DNA from: Tubulanus polymorphus
Taxonomy: Eukaryota; Nemertea; Palaeonemertea; Tubulaniformes; Tubulanidae
Assembly (NCBI RefSeq): GCF_964204645.1
Contig: NC_134027.1
Span: 22,494,485-22,558,484, forward strand
Length of the DNA stretch: 64,000 nucleotides
Direction of reading: 5' to 3'
The notes below the pieces were generated by a model. The model had not been told where the DNA came from, searched no databases, and worked only from the letters and a program-made list of their open reading frames with translations. The translations under genes and the position numbers were made by a program. Below are positions 34,874 to 48,311 of this stretch, piece after piece (position 1 is the first letter of the stretch; each line of letters starts with the position of its first letter).

Positions 34874-37800
34874 CTACAATAGAAAATAGCATTCTTTTCA
34901 TCATAGGTTAAATTTTGGATCGAAATCGTCAACTAGATCATAAGAATAGTTTTTTTTCAGAACTTTTTGGTCTAATCCCCGAAAATTTGCATTAATTTCT
35001 AACATGATCTAGGCAGGAAAAACGCACACACATGCATTGACTGTTAGAATGTGATTAGTATCAATGACGATTCAATATTAATGAGTAAAGATTTTCAATG
35101 AAACATATTTTCATTCCATGCTGCTTAGAATCATTTCCAAAATGGTTGCATGGAGTATAATGTTTTGTCGGTCTTATTTCAAAATCTATCCTTACCACAT
35201 TCGCGAATAGGCCAGATAGACCATAATTCAAGAGGTCGCCTCACCACCATCCTACGTGAGCCAAAATGGGCCTGGAAATTGATGCAATACCCTCCCTCAT
35301 TCAAAATTACCAACCTCTACTACCTTTATGAACCAATGGATGATATGCTAGCTTCAAGTACAGTAGGCTCCTTCTTAGACGATGCCAGTCTACTCTAAAA
35401 TCACTTTAGCCAGTGAACTTCACTTGGAAATACTTTCCATTTTCCTGATCCTCAACTCGATATCCATTTGGATTAGTGAAATATTTTATGGTCCATTTTA
35501 TGACTGAATCTACGATGTATGCCCAAATTACTTTGTTTCAGGTTCGGGGATGAGGAATGAAATTATTTGTTTTCAAAAATGTGGAGTTTAAATGTTAAAG
35601 GTTCATGACTACTAATCCAATTTCACTATTCATTATTCTACACTGTCAATGTCTAGACATGTATAGCCTGGAGTATACATGCATTTTCAAAACCATCTGG
35701 CAAAACATTAATACATTTCCTATCCTGCAAAATTGGCTCAGTTCATCGTGCACATTAACCTGGTTATGTTGTTTCACTGGGCCATTAAAAAAGGTGTGAA
35801 AATGTGCAACAGGCTTTGAATAAAGGCTTGTTTTATGGCATCCGAGAATATGGAGGGCCCACTTAATAATTTATTTTGACTGCTGTTGATATGAGCATTT
35901 TTTATTGTAGGACGACATGGAGATGTGTCAATTGGTCACATTATTACTGACCAAAATATATCCTCCATATCTAGTATCTGTCTGTTGTTCAGAGTGGTCT
36001 ATTATGAATTTCTGAATACGGCAGAAGACAGATCACAGTGCACAGGGGCAGATCCAGGAATTATGAATCGGGAGGCCCAAAGCATCCAAGGCCTAGTTTT
36101 CGACATGCACGTGTTCTTTTTTACATGATGTGTAAAAAGCCCTTAAGGGATGGTTTGGGTCCCCAAGAAAATTTCTAAAAATTGACAGTTTTCTGAGTAT
36201 CAAGATTGTTTCAAGAACATGAGCTTGCAACTGTAAATGCGGCTTTCATAACTCAAGTTGTCAAAATGTTATCTTGCTCCGATTTGGCCCCCTTGGATCC
36301 GTCCCTCGTCCAGGGCGAGCTTGCGCTTTGTAAACATGTCCTGGCACGTCCGAGATGACCACTCAACCAGGAACCAGGAACATAAATACAGGGTTGGGAT
36401 TTTTGGGCGATAGTTGCAACCTCTATATAGTCATTTGGTGGAGTTCTAATAGTTGTTCCATATTCTGGATATCTTCGGACTGCTATTTACAGCCTTGAAG
36501 AAGATTTATTTTTCAATTCGCAGCAATTCACTACCATCAATGCACCTAATGAACCCCGGCCAGAGTCTAATCTGCGAAGTTTTGACCTTAGCTCAAGATT
36601 TTTTCGAAAGACGTTGGAAATGGATTCCACAAAAAATCCACCTTATATACCCATAAACCTTCACCACGAATAACACTTAATACAACGCAACGATACAAAA
36701 ATTTCAAGACTTATTTTATAAAGTTTATTTTTTATAAACATTTAGTTACAAATGCAACTTTTACTGGATTCTCCAACGCGGTCAGAAGAGCACAGAATAT
36801 TGAAGTTAGTTCTTGAGGCGATATTTAAAAAAAATCATTACTTTTTAAAAAAGATCATCGACAGAAGTACTACACTGTTATATAGCAAAAACCCGACTTC
36901 AAATAAATTATTCCCTTGCACAGATAGGAAGATACTGCCAAGAAAATAATCAATCATAATAATAATTGTTATTCTATAAGAAATATCAAGACACATTTTC
37001 TACTAAACACGTGATTGACTCAAAATATATCTATTTACGAACAGAGTGACATGATTTCTAAACTTATTTCTCAGTGGAAAGCTTAAAGAAAAACTTAATT
37101 CGGATTTACAATTTTTGTAACATGAGGAATAAGTTTAAGTTTATGCAGGTATCAGTGTGCAGTATCTTGGAACCAACACGCTCATGACATATTCATCATT
37201 GTAGTTTGAAAACATTATGGTCTCAATAGATTTCTTCAAAAATCTAATAATCTAATTTTCATTGGCAGACTTTTTCATAACCACTTTCACCTTATGCCTA
37301 ATGGGAGATCCTAAGCTCATATGAAGCCTGGATAATACAATATTGGAAGATGAATGGTGCAAGTATCGAATGAAAGGGTGCAGGGTTCCGACAGTATATT
37401 GATACCTGTATGGAAATCGTGTTACTTTGAAATTTAATCAAGGGAATCTTCTCAACTAATCACAAAAAGGTTACAAAATAGAAATTTAATTCAAAATCGG
37501 CTGCATTCGATAACGAGTACATCAGTTCAAGTGGAAAAATGATGGCCAAAACAAGACGTTTTTGGGTTTTGCGTGGCTGGGAGGTGAAAAACCTTGATCA
37601 TTATAAATAAATAAATAATCAGCACAATACTAGTCCTAATCATAGTATCAACATGTACTTTGTATAGATACGAAACAGACAGGGAGCAGCAGTCAGTTCC
37701 TAACTTCGGACAAATCGACATTTTGATTCTGAACACATTTGCACTGTACTTTTTCAGACTAACTAAAATTCCTCAAGATGAGCTTTCCAACATGTCACAA

Positions 37801-38392
37801 AATGTTATCCGAAATTCTTAAACTAAGCTGGTCCTCAATAGTGCATGTATTGTTCAAAAGCAAAATGATGATTCTTTTACAATTCGCTTCAAATTTAGTA
37901 GCACCGACGATTGTCGTGCCGACATGTCAAGACAATGATGTAAACAAATTTGCAACATGGTTCCAGGGACTGATTTTATAGACCTAGTTTCAACGTTAAC
38001 CCATGTGAGCCAGTCATACAGTCCAGGCTTAAAGATAAGTTTCTGGCTCTAAAACCAATTAAACAACTTAAGCATGTCTTTAGAGATAGGAGCAGTCTTG
38101 GACATAGGTCATGACTGCGTAATTGACACAGGGTTTTAACGAATTGACCTATTGTCGATAGTCGTTTAATTAATCGCCGATTGAAGTTGAAACTGGACAA
38201 TAAACCGGACCTTGTTCCCGTTAGGTCTAAAACTGATTCAGCTGTCGATATCATACGTATATTCAACTACCCGGGTACCAGACTAGAAATTTCGATCTAG
38301 AAACGACGCAGAATTTCGAGGAAAATGGTTGTACGAAAAAAATGAAAGAAAAAAAAACACGTGGTCGCTTGACAAAAATCGTAAAAGCAGCA
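34874..38392. other. Region between repeat-protein exon and HSP90B1 3' end
   Basis: No exon could be supported. The missing 5' exon(s) of the repeat-protein gene on the minus strand should lie here or further upstream. I looked for a minus-strand ATG followed by a hydrophobic stretch and a donor and found none that was convincing. A short segment between an acceptor-like site near 35255 and a donor-like site near 35194 is open, but its product looks like no known domain. Confidence 0.4.
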
Positions 38393-38398
38393 TTTATT
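38393..38398 (-). terminator. Candidate poly(A) signal of HSP90B1
   Basis: On the minus strand this reads AATAAA, about 270 nt beyond the HSP90B1 stop codon (38668-38670). It is the first clear hexamer in the 3' untranslated region on that strand. Confidence 0.5.
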
Positions 38399-38667
38399 AT
38401 GACTACCGGTCTAAAAAAGTGTCGTAATTTTTTTCTACGAAAGAAACGTACAATAATGGAATGAACGAGATGAAAATATATATTATCATTGTTAAGGAAT
38501 ATTACGTAACACGCACGCCGAAAAAAAAAACACACACGATAAAGGTGTTATCATTTTTGTTGATGTTGTTTGTGTTTTGAATGAGATGCAACGAGAACGA
38601 ATGAACGGTAGGAGGGCACGAGGACGAGGAACGTAAGTGAAGCGTTACACGACTTCATTTAACGGTG

Positions 38668-38694
38668 TTATAATTCGTCATGCTTTTCGTCCGT
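38668..38694 (-). other. HSP90B1: HSP90B1 last coding exon: HDEL micro-exon
   Basis: Nine codons only: T-D-E-K-H-D-E-L and TAA. A good acceptor (TTTTAATTTCAG on the minus strand) precedes it, and phase 0 matches exon 17, which ends at a GTAAGA donor at 40916. The exon holds the ER-retrieval signal recognised by the KDEL receptor. Here it is HDEL, where mammals have KDEL. Intron 17 is 2.2 kb. Confidence 0.9.
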
Positions 38695-41600
38695 CTGAAA
38701 TTAAAAGAGAAAACAAAAGCGACGTGATTAAACTAAAAAACAAAACGAACCATGCTAAACGTCGAGACACATCGCTGTTGTAATTGTTATCAAATACGGC
38801 AAAATAATGGTACGTTATAACGTGCATCGCGAAACATGCCTTATTCCAATACAGGGCCGTCGGAACGGGGACGGCAGGGGTGGCCACAGCCGTCCCACGT
38901 TGTTGCTAAACTAAAAATATTCTTTTTCATGTTCCTTCCTCTCGTAATGAATATCATGATTTTCATAGCCAGATTCACTCAGAATCAATCTCAGAGCTTG
39001 GGAAAATCCAAACAAAAATTTGGGGCGGACCCCTAGACCCTTTTGAAATACACCTGCACGGCAATCACATACTTTTTCAGGTCATCAATATAAACAATAG
39101 CTGCCCCACTGAATACTGGGAAATTTGCCCTGCAGAGTACGGAGACAAATTTAGGGAAATTGTTGAATGGGTATCATGCAGGGAATTGGGGGATTCGAAC
39201 TAATTGGTAGATTACTGGGTACTATGTATGTCATAACGAAAAAATCGTTTTTCAGTCATTTTAGCGTCACTCTGTAGATGAGGGCATGGTCTTAAGTTTC
39301 CTAGTATATAATCCATGTATAGCATAGAGTCAACTGCATCCTCCCTAAACAGGGATTTGAACCTGGAGGCATGGTAAGAGTGCCATATTCAGCCACGTTA
39401 CTCCCTCGCATGTAACCCGACGGTATAACAAGACTTGCCTATTTCCCACCTTACGGCATTTAAACCTAATGGGATCATGTGACGACCATCGTAGACCTGC
39501 CCTAGCAAATCCAGTGCGCGCATAGCCATAACCATATTTCTCAAACCCCCATTCAATTTTCAAGGGATAATAAGAAAGAATATAGTGTTCCCTGAAAGGT
39601 TATGGTACAACTCGGGAATTGACCGAACCCCGATAGAACTATTTTAGCAAATCTCAAATTAACTGAGCATGATATAGTTTGTCTGAGACTTAGTATTTTG
39701 TCTGCACAGGTGGTACTTGCGGGTATTATGCGCACACATAGAAATTGTCTATAATGACAGAATTTCGTGCTATCAAGAACAAGGGTCATGGGGACAGGGA
39801 TTGGTTGGGTCGAGTTATACGACGATAATAATAAGGCATGTTTTCGATGCGCGAATGAAGCCAGAAAAGGGACACCACACTACTCACTCAATTAAGAAAT
39901 ACAAACAATTCATTGTTAACAAATAAAAATTTGGAAATATCGTTTAACGGATGAAGTGAATAAAGCAATGACAAGAACTAAATTACATAGATAATGTATG
40001 TTGCTTGGAATAAGAATTTGTAAAATTAGAATTAAGAGTACGTAGAATTTCTTTAAATAAGAAAATAACGTTTAACTTAGATATGGAGTGATGAAATAGT
40101 GTCTTAAAACTAGACATTTTTTCATACTCCAGTAAAAACTGGCAAATGCCAGCATCTTCGTGAAGACACCGACTCTGGCAGTTGAGGATGAATTGTGCGC
40201 ATGTTTTTAATGAAGGAAACAGAAACATCATGCGTGGTTCTAAGATAAAAGTAATAGTGATAATAATCATTATCATTAATACGTATTAATCGTAATTAGC
40301 AAAGCAAACAAACAAAAACTATTAAACGAATTCAACTCGCGACAGAAAACGTTCTAAAACTGAGCAAGAAGCATGGGGTCCCCTCCCTAGCTTCGGAGAC
40401 TTGTTGTCGCGAAACTCTATTTTTTGCTTTTCTTTTGGGTGAAATTTCGATTTTTATTGATAATGGGAAAAATTGTCTATTTAGAATAAACCTACCACTG
40501 TGATCGCTATTTGTCTAGCAACAAACAGCAATCTCAATAACCTTGCTTAGCTGGAATGTGTTTTGCTCATTTGCAAGTTGTCTGCCTAAATCAAGGCCGG
40601 GTTTTACAGTTCTGGAGCTGCTTAGTTTTCACTTAAATCCGACTCAAAGGAAAAATCACTGGCCGTCGTGGACTGGACCCAGTTCCAGTACCGACTCTGG
40701 ACCTCATCATCATGGAATGACTGGTTCATTCCAGTTCACATCTAACTCTGAGTCAAATTTAAACATGTAACTTTGAAACTCAAGCTCCAGGACCACGATA
40801 TATTACTTATGGGACATAAAATTCAGTAGCAAAATGAATTCACCAAATTTTCCCTAAGCAAGGTTTGCGTGGATCAGTTTCTTATCTTATCATATTCGAT
40901 ATTATTTTCCTCTTACCTTATCCTTCTCCTCTGATTTTTTGTCATCATCACCGCCATCGGTTTTCGCCGCCGGTTTGTCTTCTTCTTCGGCCTTAACCTC
41001 GTCGGTTTTCTCTTCAGCGGCCTCTTCCTTGTCATCGTCTTCATCTTCTGGTTCTTCCTCAATCTGAAGAAAATGATGATTCCAGTTTATACGGAAAGCT
41101 TGATTTGTTCCCTGTGCGCAATACTTTATCATCATTCTCTAAATTTCTAATTGTTCAGACTGAACACACTTCACAGGTGTTCAGGACTTCAATCTAACAA
41201 TTGGAATGAACTTACAATGAAATTGGAAATCTTTCGATTAGAAATTGACTGACAAATGAACTACAACCACCGGACATAAGACATTTTATCTGCACAATTT
41301 CAAGAAGTGATCACCAACGCTTCCCGCTGCTACAGTAGTGAATGTTTGAGGGGTGGTTGCAGGGTACCGATTGATACCCGAGTGGAAAGGCGCCGTACCT
41401 TCTCTTCAGGAGATATGTTCATGCTGAGTCGAAGCATTCGTTCGATTCTGTCGGCAAATCCGGCCGTATCGCCTAACGAGTAACCAGATCGTAGAGTAGC
41501 CGCCTCGAACAGAACGGTCGCCAAATCTTTAGCCGTGGCGTCTTCTTTATCGGCCTGAAAATAACGCGTTCAAACAATATTGTTTTAAATATTCAGAAAC

Positions 41601-44600
41601 TAGGTTCGATTATTGTAATTCTAAAGCCCTACGCACACGACACCCTATGCTTCAATGCGAAGTCAATTGAACCAATGATACTGCTTAATAACTTTCTCAT
41701 TTAATCATAACTGATTTAGACCATCCACGACCTCGGTCAGAAAGATTATTCTAATCATTACAAATTGTGACTGAGCGACGACTTTCAAAGGCGTTTAGTA
41801 TGACTTCGAAAATGCGGCCGAAGTTTGACAAAATGCCTCCGATGTTCGCATTGAGGAACTTCAAAAATGGGAAACCTTGCAGTACTTACATCAACTCGTT
41901 TCTTGAGTTCTTTCAGAAGTGGATGTCTCGGATTGATTTCGAGGGTCTTCTTTTGTCCGCTGTAGTAACTGCAAAAAATCAAAATTTCTTCAATGATGTG
42001 GATGCGAAAAAAACCAGTGATCCCACCATCAGTTCATATGACTGACAGATTTTGAATTACAGTAAATTCAAAATTAGTTCATTTTCGATCACCTTTGAAT
42101 CCTCCCCCCTGGCAGGGATTCGAAACTGATGATATAAAGACTGCCAAAGACCGAAGCCCTGCCCGTCTAGCCGAGTGTACAGCTACATGCGCAGTTCAGA
42201 TTATGCCATTATTAGTGAAATCTGATCGGTGCCGCACATCCTCGGGCACTGTTCACTCCAACTAGTCAGGCAGGGTTTCGTGTCATGGCAGAGTGACGGG
42301 ATGCCATCAGGTTTGAATTCCCTGCGAGGAAGGATGTTTTGAATGAATAAGTGGACTTCTGAACTATCATCATCCGAGCCGCCAAATAGTCCAATTTGAC
42401 TATGATTTGAATTGAAATGCAGATGAAACCAAAGCATGAAAGACTTTTAATCATGGAATATCTAAGATAGTATTCTAAATGATACATACTCTCTTGATGA
42501 GTCAGACGATTTGGCGTAGGCTTGAGCTTTCATGATGCGTTCCATATTACCGGACCATCCGTATGTTCCAGCCACGAGAGCGCATGGCGACGTTGTCAAT
42601 CGATCCGACACAACTGCTTTCTCGATCTAGAAATATAATCGAAATCCTATCAAAGTTTCGTTTGAAAATTTACATCACCTTATTCAGAAAAACAAATCAA
42701 GCTAAGCAGGAATTCCTAGATCAACTACAATCGACATTCGGACTGATATTTGCTTTAAAACGTCCCTACAGATCGGTAATTTCTGCATGTAAGGAGTTTT
42801 AATGAACATATAAAATTTTGAGGAAGTATCCGTATCACTTTCATACCCAGACTCCTCCCAAATCGGTACTGAGTGTTTATCTAGGCAAAACATTAAATTT
42901 GGTGGTTTTGTAAGCATATTCATACCATACACACTTCCTATACTCGGTTTCTAATTTAGTAAATAAAATTGGGTAAAAAAATAATCCTGGCCCCAACTGT
43001 AGGCTAAATTCATTGTATTAAATAATTAAATAATTTATCGTATAACTACGAATTTTGGGCATTTTGCTCAAATCAAAAGAGTCTCAAGCACCTTTAAACG
43101 CATTTTCTGTTAAGGAGATTTTAAGGTATCAAGGGGGCGTAGGGACCATGTTTAACTAACCTTGTCTTTGAGTGCGTTCTCTTTCATCCAGGTGGTTAAA
43201 GGTTCAAAATCTTTGACGAGCGTCTCTTTTTTCGCCTTGGCTGCCTCCGATTCATCGAGCGTTAATCCTTCTTTCGCGACGTTCTGGAATTTCTTGCCTT
43301 CGAATTCGGGTAGTGCCTGCACGCAATATTCGTCGACGGCTTCGACCAGGTAGATCACTTCGTAACCTTTCTTCAACAGACGTTCGACGAACGGGGATTT
43401 TTCAACCTGAAAGATTAGATCGGTCCGGTTTTTAGCGAATACAGTTGATAGTTCGAACTACAAACAGGACCAACCTGGGTAACAAGTCAAAATGTGGAAA
43501 AGTTTAGCGAAATGTGAATGGAAATGGTCAGATGATAAAGCTATCAAGGATAATATGACTCTTAATTGAAAAGAATCAAGAACTAGATTTTCAGCTCAAA
43601 AAGTTATCACGGATAAAATGCTCAAAAGCTATCAGGGATAATATGACTCTTAAATGAAAATTTCATCAAGAACTAGATTTTCAGCTCAAAAAGTTATCAT
43701 TGATAAAATGCTCAAATTGAAAATGTTTTAAAATCCTCAGATCAAGGACAAGCATCCTAAGAACTTTTTCTACATGCATAGCTGATAAACTGGATTCGAT
43801 CATTGGAAACGTTATTTCTTTATTTCTTTTATCTTCAAAGCCGTTAACAAATATAACTTAAATAGTGCAAAATTATTGTCAGACTGGCTGCTAACATTCT
43901 AAAATTTCATTGTTCTGAATACGAATCCAATCAGATCGGACTGATTCATCGATCGGTCTTTCTCGTATCGAATTTGAAATGAAATGTTGTAAATATAAGC
44001 AAACGACGCGCAGACGAAACTCACCTCTTCGCGGCTGGTGCCGGCGACGAAGAAAATGTGTTCTTGTTTTTCCTTCATACGTTCGACGTAATCCTGCAGA
44101 CTGGTCTGATCGGTCTTCGAGTTCGACGAAAAGAATCTCAACAATTTCGCCAAACGCGTTCGATTAGCGTGATCTTCGATTACGCCCAATTTGATGCTGT
44201 AAACAACAAATGTGCATTAAGTTGACGGACTGCATGGTGTAAGCTAAATCTGGATGGACAATGGTGATTTAAAAGTTTGCAATGTCCTAGGGGGTCCAGG
44301 ATACAGAATGATACATGAAGCCCTATAGAATCAGCCAGCAGATTGATACATCCTTGGTTGTGAAAGAATCTTACCGTGTATGCTTTTTTGTTTTGCGACA
44401 TACGGAAGATTTGCATTTTATTTTGGTGACAGATTTGATTAACTCTTTCAGTGCCGACTAATCAACACCCGAAAGTGATGGAGATAATTTGAAAGTCCTG
44501 AAAAATTCCACCCCAGTGTGTCTACACCATGGCGCTAAGTCTATTGCCGAAAGCGGTGTAGCTGCACTGCAAGGCTTTATCAAATTTTCAGTACGTAGGC

Positions 44601-47600
44601 GATAACTTATTATTATACGTACTTGGTACTGAACTCCTTCCAGAATTTCTCGTAATCCTCTTTGTTGATTTTCTTGATCATGTCGAGCGTTTTTCGCACG
44701 AGTTTCTTCTTGATGACCTTCAGTAGTTTGTGTTGTTGGAGCGTTTCGCGCGAAACGTTCAACGGCAGGTCGTCGGAGTCGACGACGCCCCGAACGAACG
44801 ACAAATATTTCGGCATCATATCCTCGAAGTTGTCGGTGATGAAAACACGTCTGACGTACATCTGAAATTACACGAAGCGATAAATCTAAATTTTATTCAA
44901 ATTTACAAATTCAGCGAATAACAATGTCTTGTCATCAGGTTCTTACGGATCCATCGTCCCTTGGTAGGGATTCGAACCTGATAGCCATGGTACGAACCCT
45001 GCCACACAAGACTGAGTGCGCAGCTTAGATGAAGGCATCATTAGCCAATCAAGTTCAAATCCCTGCCAAGGGAGGATATTACAGATCAGGGAATACAAAA
45101 TTTCCTTTTTTTCCAGACTAAATTTCAAGATATCCTCCGAAGGGATTGTATCCGTTTCCCCAGTGACATCAACTCCCCCTATGTATACTCGTCCACTTTA
45201 GAGTATTGGGAGGAAATGACTTTCGCACTCCGATAGAATATGTAGGGACCCAGGTGATCAAATCAGGTGACTATCTATCCTTTTTTGAGAGCTTCCTTGT
45301 GCTACTCATCACCAGCAAGTACACCAACATTTCTAATTCCTTGACTATTGCCTGATTTTCCACGAAATGAGTCTGAATTCCCCGATATTAGATAAGGACA
45401 CCTCAATATTACCGATCCGTTTAATAAACGCCAATCAAACAAACCTTGATGTTTTCGATGTTCTTTCCGTAATTCTGGAACATGTCCTGCGGCGACGATT
45501 TCGGTACGAATAAAATCGATTTGAACGTCACTTCGCCTTCGGCGGTGAAATGAGTTTTGGCCATCGGCTCGTCGCTGTCTTTACTGAACGATTTATAGAA
45601 TTCGTTGTATTCTTTATCTTCGATTTCAGCGGGCCTGAAACATACATCAAATAAGCACACTTTAGTTCATGAATTATAAGCTTTATTAACCAGGGTTCTC
45701 ACGGATCAGAAAATCCAAAATAAATTCAATGATGTTTTCATGATTTTCGCTGATCCTTGAGCACTGTGTTTGACTCTCAAGATAACCTCTACAATATTCT
45801 CATGGATGCTTTGAGCCAGATTTCACAAATAGTTTAGTATCATCTCATTCTTCATCCACTAACGTGGTGTAGGTGCGCATTACCGGTACTCACTTTCTAG
45901 TCCAGATTGGTTTGTTGCTGTTCATCAGTTCCCAGTCCCAGACGGTTTTCTCGACGGTTTTAGTTTTTGCTTTGTCGTCTTCTTTTTCTTCTTCGACCTG
46001 AAGAAGACAAGCGTAACGCATAAATAGATGGGAGCAATCCCAAAAGAACAATGACGAAATGGGCGATTTCTTCAAAATCGAAATCATGAATATCTTTCCA
46101 TACAAAATTCGTTTTCAATACACAGTTGATTTTGCACTTGTAATGGAGCCGATTGCCTTGGTTAGTACCTGCACCAAATCGCAAAATGTTAAAAAGGTCT
46201 GAGGCAAGTGGAGTCTACTATAACAATTGCTGTTCATCGAATTTCTGGACCCACTTGCATACACTTGTTGGTACTTCCATAGTGTTCCTCATTAAGATTC
46301 AACCCAAAGGGTTAAATCATTTGAATCGAGATTTTGATTACTTTTTTTTCCAGATTTTTAGTTCCAACTTAACTTAGTAGACTCAACTTTGGGAAATGCG
46401 AAATGATTGTTTTACCTTCACGTCATCTTCATCATCCTTCTTCTCAGCTGGTTCTTCCTTCTTTTCTTCTTCTACTGGTTCTTCTACACTTTCGACCTAA
46501 AAACAAAAACACGTGACCGAATCATCTTCGCGGTTTTTGGCTAATTTTCCCGCGTTTTACACACGCAGTTATTTCGCATACCTTGCTCGTCCATAGGTAA
46601 ATGTTGAAGTTGATGAACTGGCTGTATTTGTGAACTAAATCTTTGATGGCGTTCGGCTCCAAGAATCCATGAGCTTCTTCTTTCAAGTGCAAACTACAAA
46701 TAAAATTCAAACATCAATAAGAACAATCTTTTTCTATCTAATACAATTGATCATATATCAAATTCAGTGATTGACTGTATCAAGATCACTGATTGGCTGC
46801 TATTCTATCTGTATCAAATTCATTGATTGGCTGATACAAGTAACGTATCAAATTCACTGATTGGCTGCTATTCTATCTCAATCGAATTCACCGATTGTTT
46901 TGTACTTCAAACTTTGAAATTCATTGATTGGCAGCTATATCTATCTGTTTCGAATTTACTGATTGGCTGCTATCTTCTATGAAATAATGACATATTTCTT
47001 TACCTGACAGTGGTTCCACGTCCGAGGGTATTTCCACGCGGATCCTTGATGATGCTGAACGAACTAGCGTCCGATTCCCAGATGTATTGTTCATCATCGT
47101 TGTGTTTCGACGTGACGATCACGCGGTCAGCGACTAGAAAAATAAACAGGGTTTCAATTAATTGCACAAATTTCATGAAGTTAACTTTGGGTCTATGTAA
47201 CAACTCAAAACAAACTTCCAGCACATGATGTTTAGGTTTTACAGCGAATCTAAGACCACACTTAAATGAGTCGGGTATGGACTCTTGGGGTCAAAAGATG
47301 GCATCAATAGAGAATATTACTGAATAGAGTCAGGCATAGATTTAAGGAGCCAATTGACAGCATTAGTAATTAATAGAGAATCTTGCTGAGGAGAGTCAGG
47401 TATTGACTTAAGGAGCCAACTGACAGCATTAACAATTAATAAAGAATTTTGCTGAGGAGAGTCAATTGACAGCATTAGTAATTAATACAGAATCTCACTT
47501 TGGAGAGTCAGGTATTGACTTAAGAAGTCAACTGACAGCATAAATAATTAATAGAGAATCTTACTTTGGAGTCAGGTATTGACTTAACAAGTCAACTGAC

Positions 47601-48278
47601 AGCAATAGTAATTGATAGGGAATCTTACTGAGGAGAGTCAGGTATTGACTTTAGGAGTCGACTGACGGCATTAGTAAATAACAAAGAATCTTACCAAGGA
47701 ATGAAGAATAGAAACCGACACCGAACTGCCCGATGAGGTCGCTGGTTTCTGTTGCCGATTGCGAACCGGCCAATTTGCCAAGGAACTCGCTTGTTCCCGA
47801 TTTCGCGATCGTTCCCAGATTGTTGACGAGATCCTGTTTGGTCATACCGATACCCGTATCGGTGATGTGCAACACGTGATTATCCTTATCAGCCTGAAAT
47901 TATACACCGGATAAGAATTCGATAAGTAAATGGTACAAGCATAATAAGGAAAATGACAGGCTGGCCACTTTTGTTTGACTTGATTTTCCTCGACTATTCC
48001 CTGACATGCTCGTTGGTTTCCCTGACTTGATCTGCTAAGAATTCAACCAATTAACATTGTCAAATATGTTAAACATCTAGGATAGAAACGCATGATCTAA
48101 AAATCTCGACATATTTCCCTGATTTTTAGCTTTTATAAACAAAATCCCTGACTTTTTCTTAACCCTTTCAGTGCTGACTAATTAATACCCTATAGTGCTG
48201 GAGATAATTTGAAAATTCTAAAAGATTCCACCCTAGTGTGTTGAACAACGGGAATACCACTATAGTGCTAATTTCATC

Positions 48279-48311
<33 letters not shown>

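Noticed and set aside
39345-39440. Possible tRNA gene on the minus strand
   Set aside because: Has a B-box-like GGTTCAAATCCC but the arms do not form a proper cloverleaf, and the sequence matches foldback element ends seen elsewhere.
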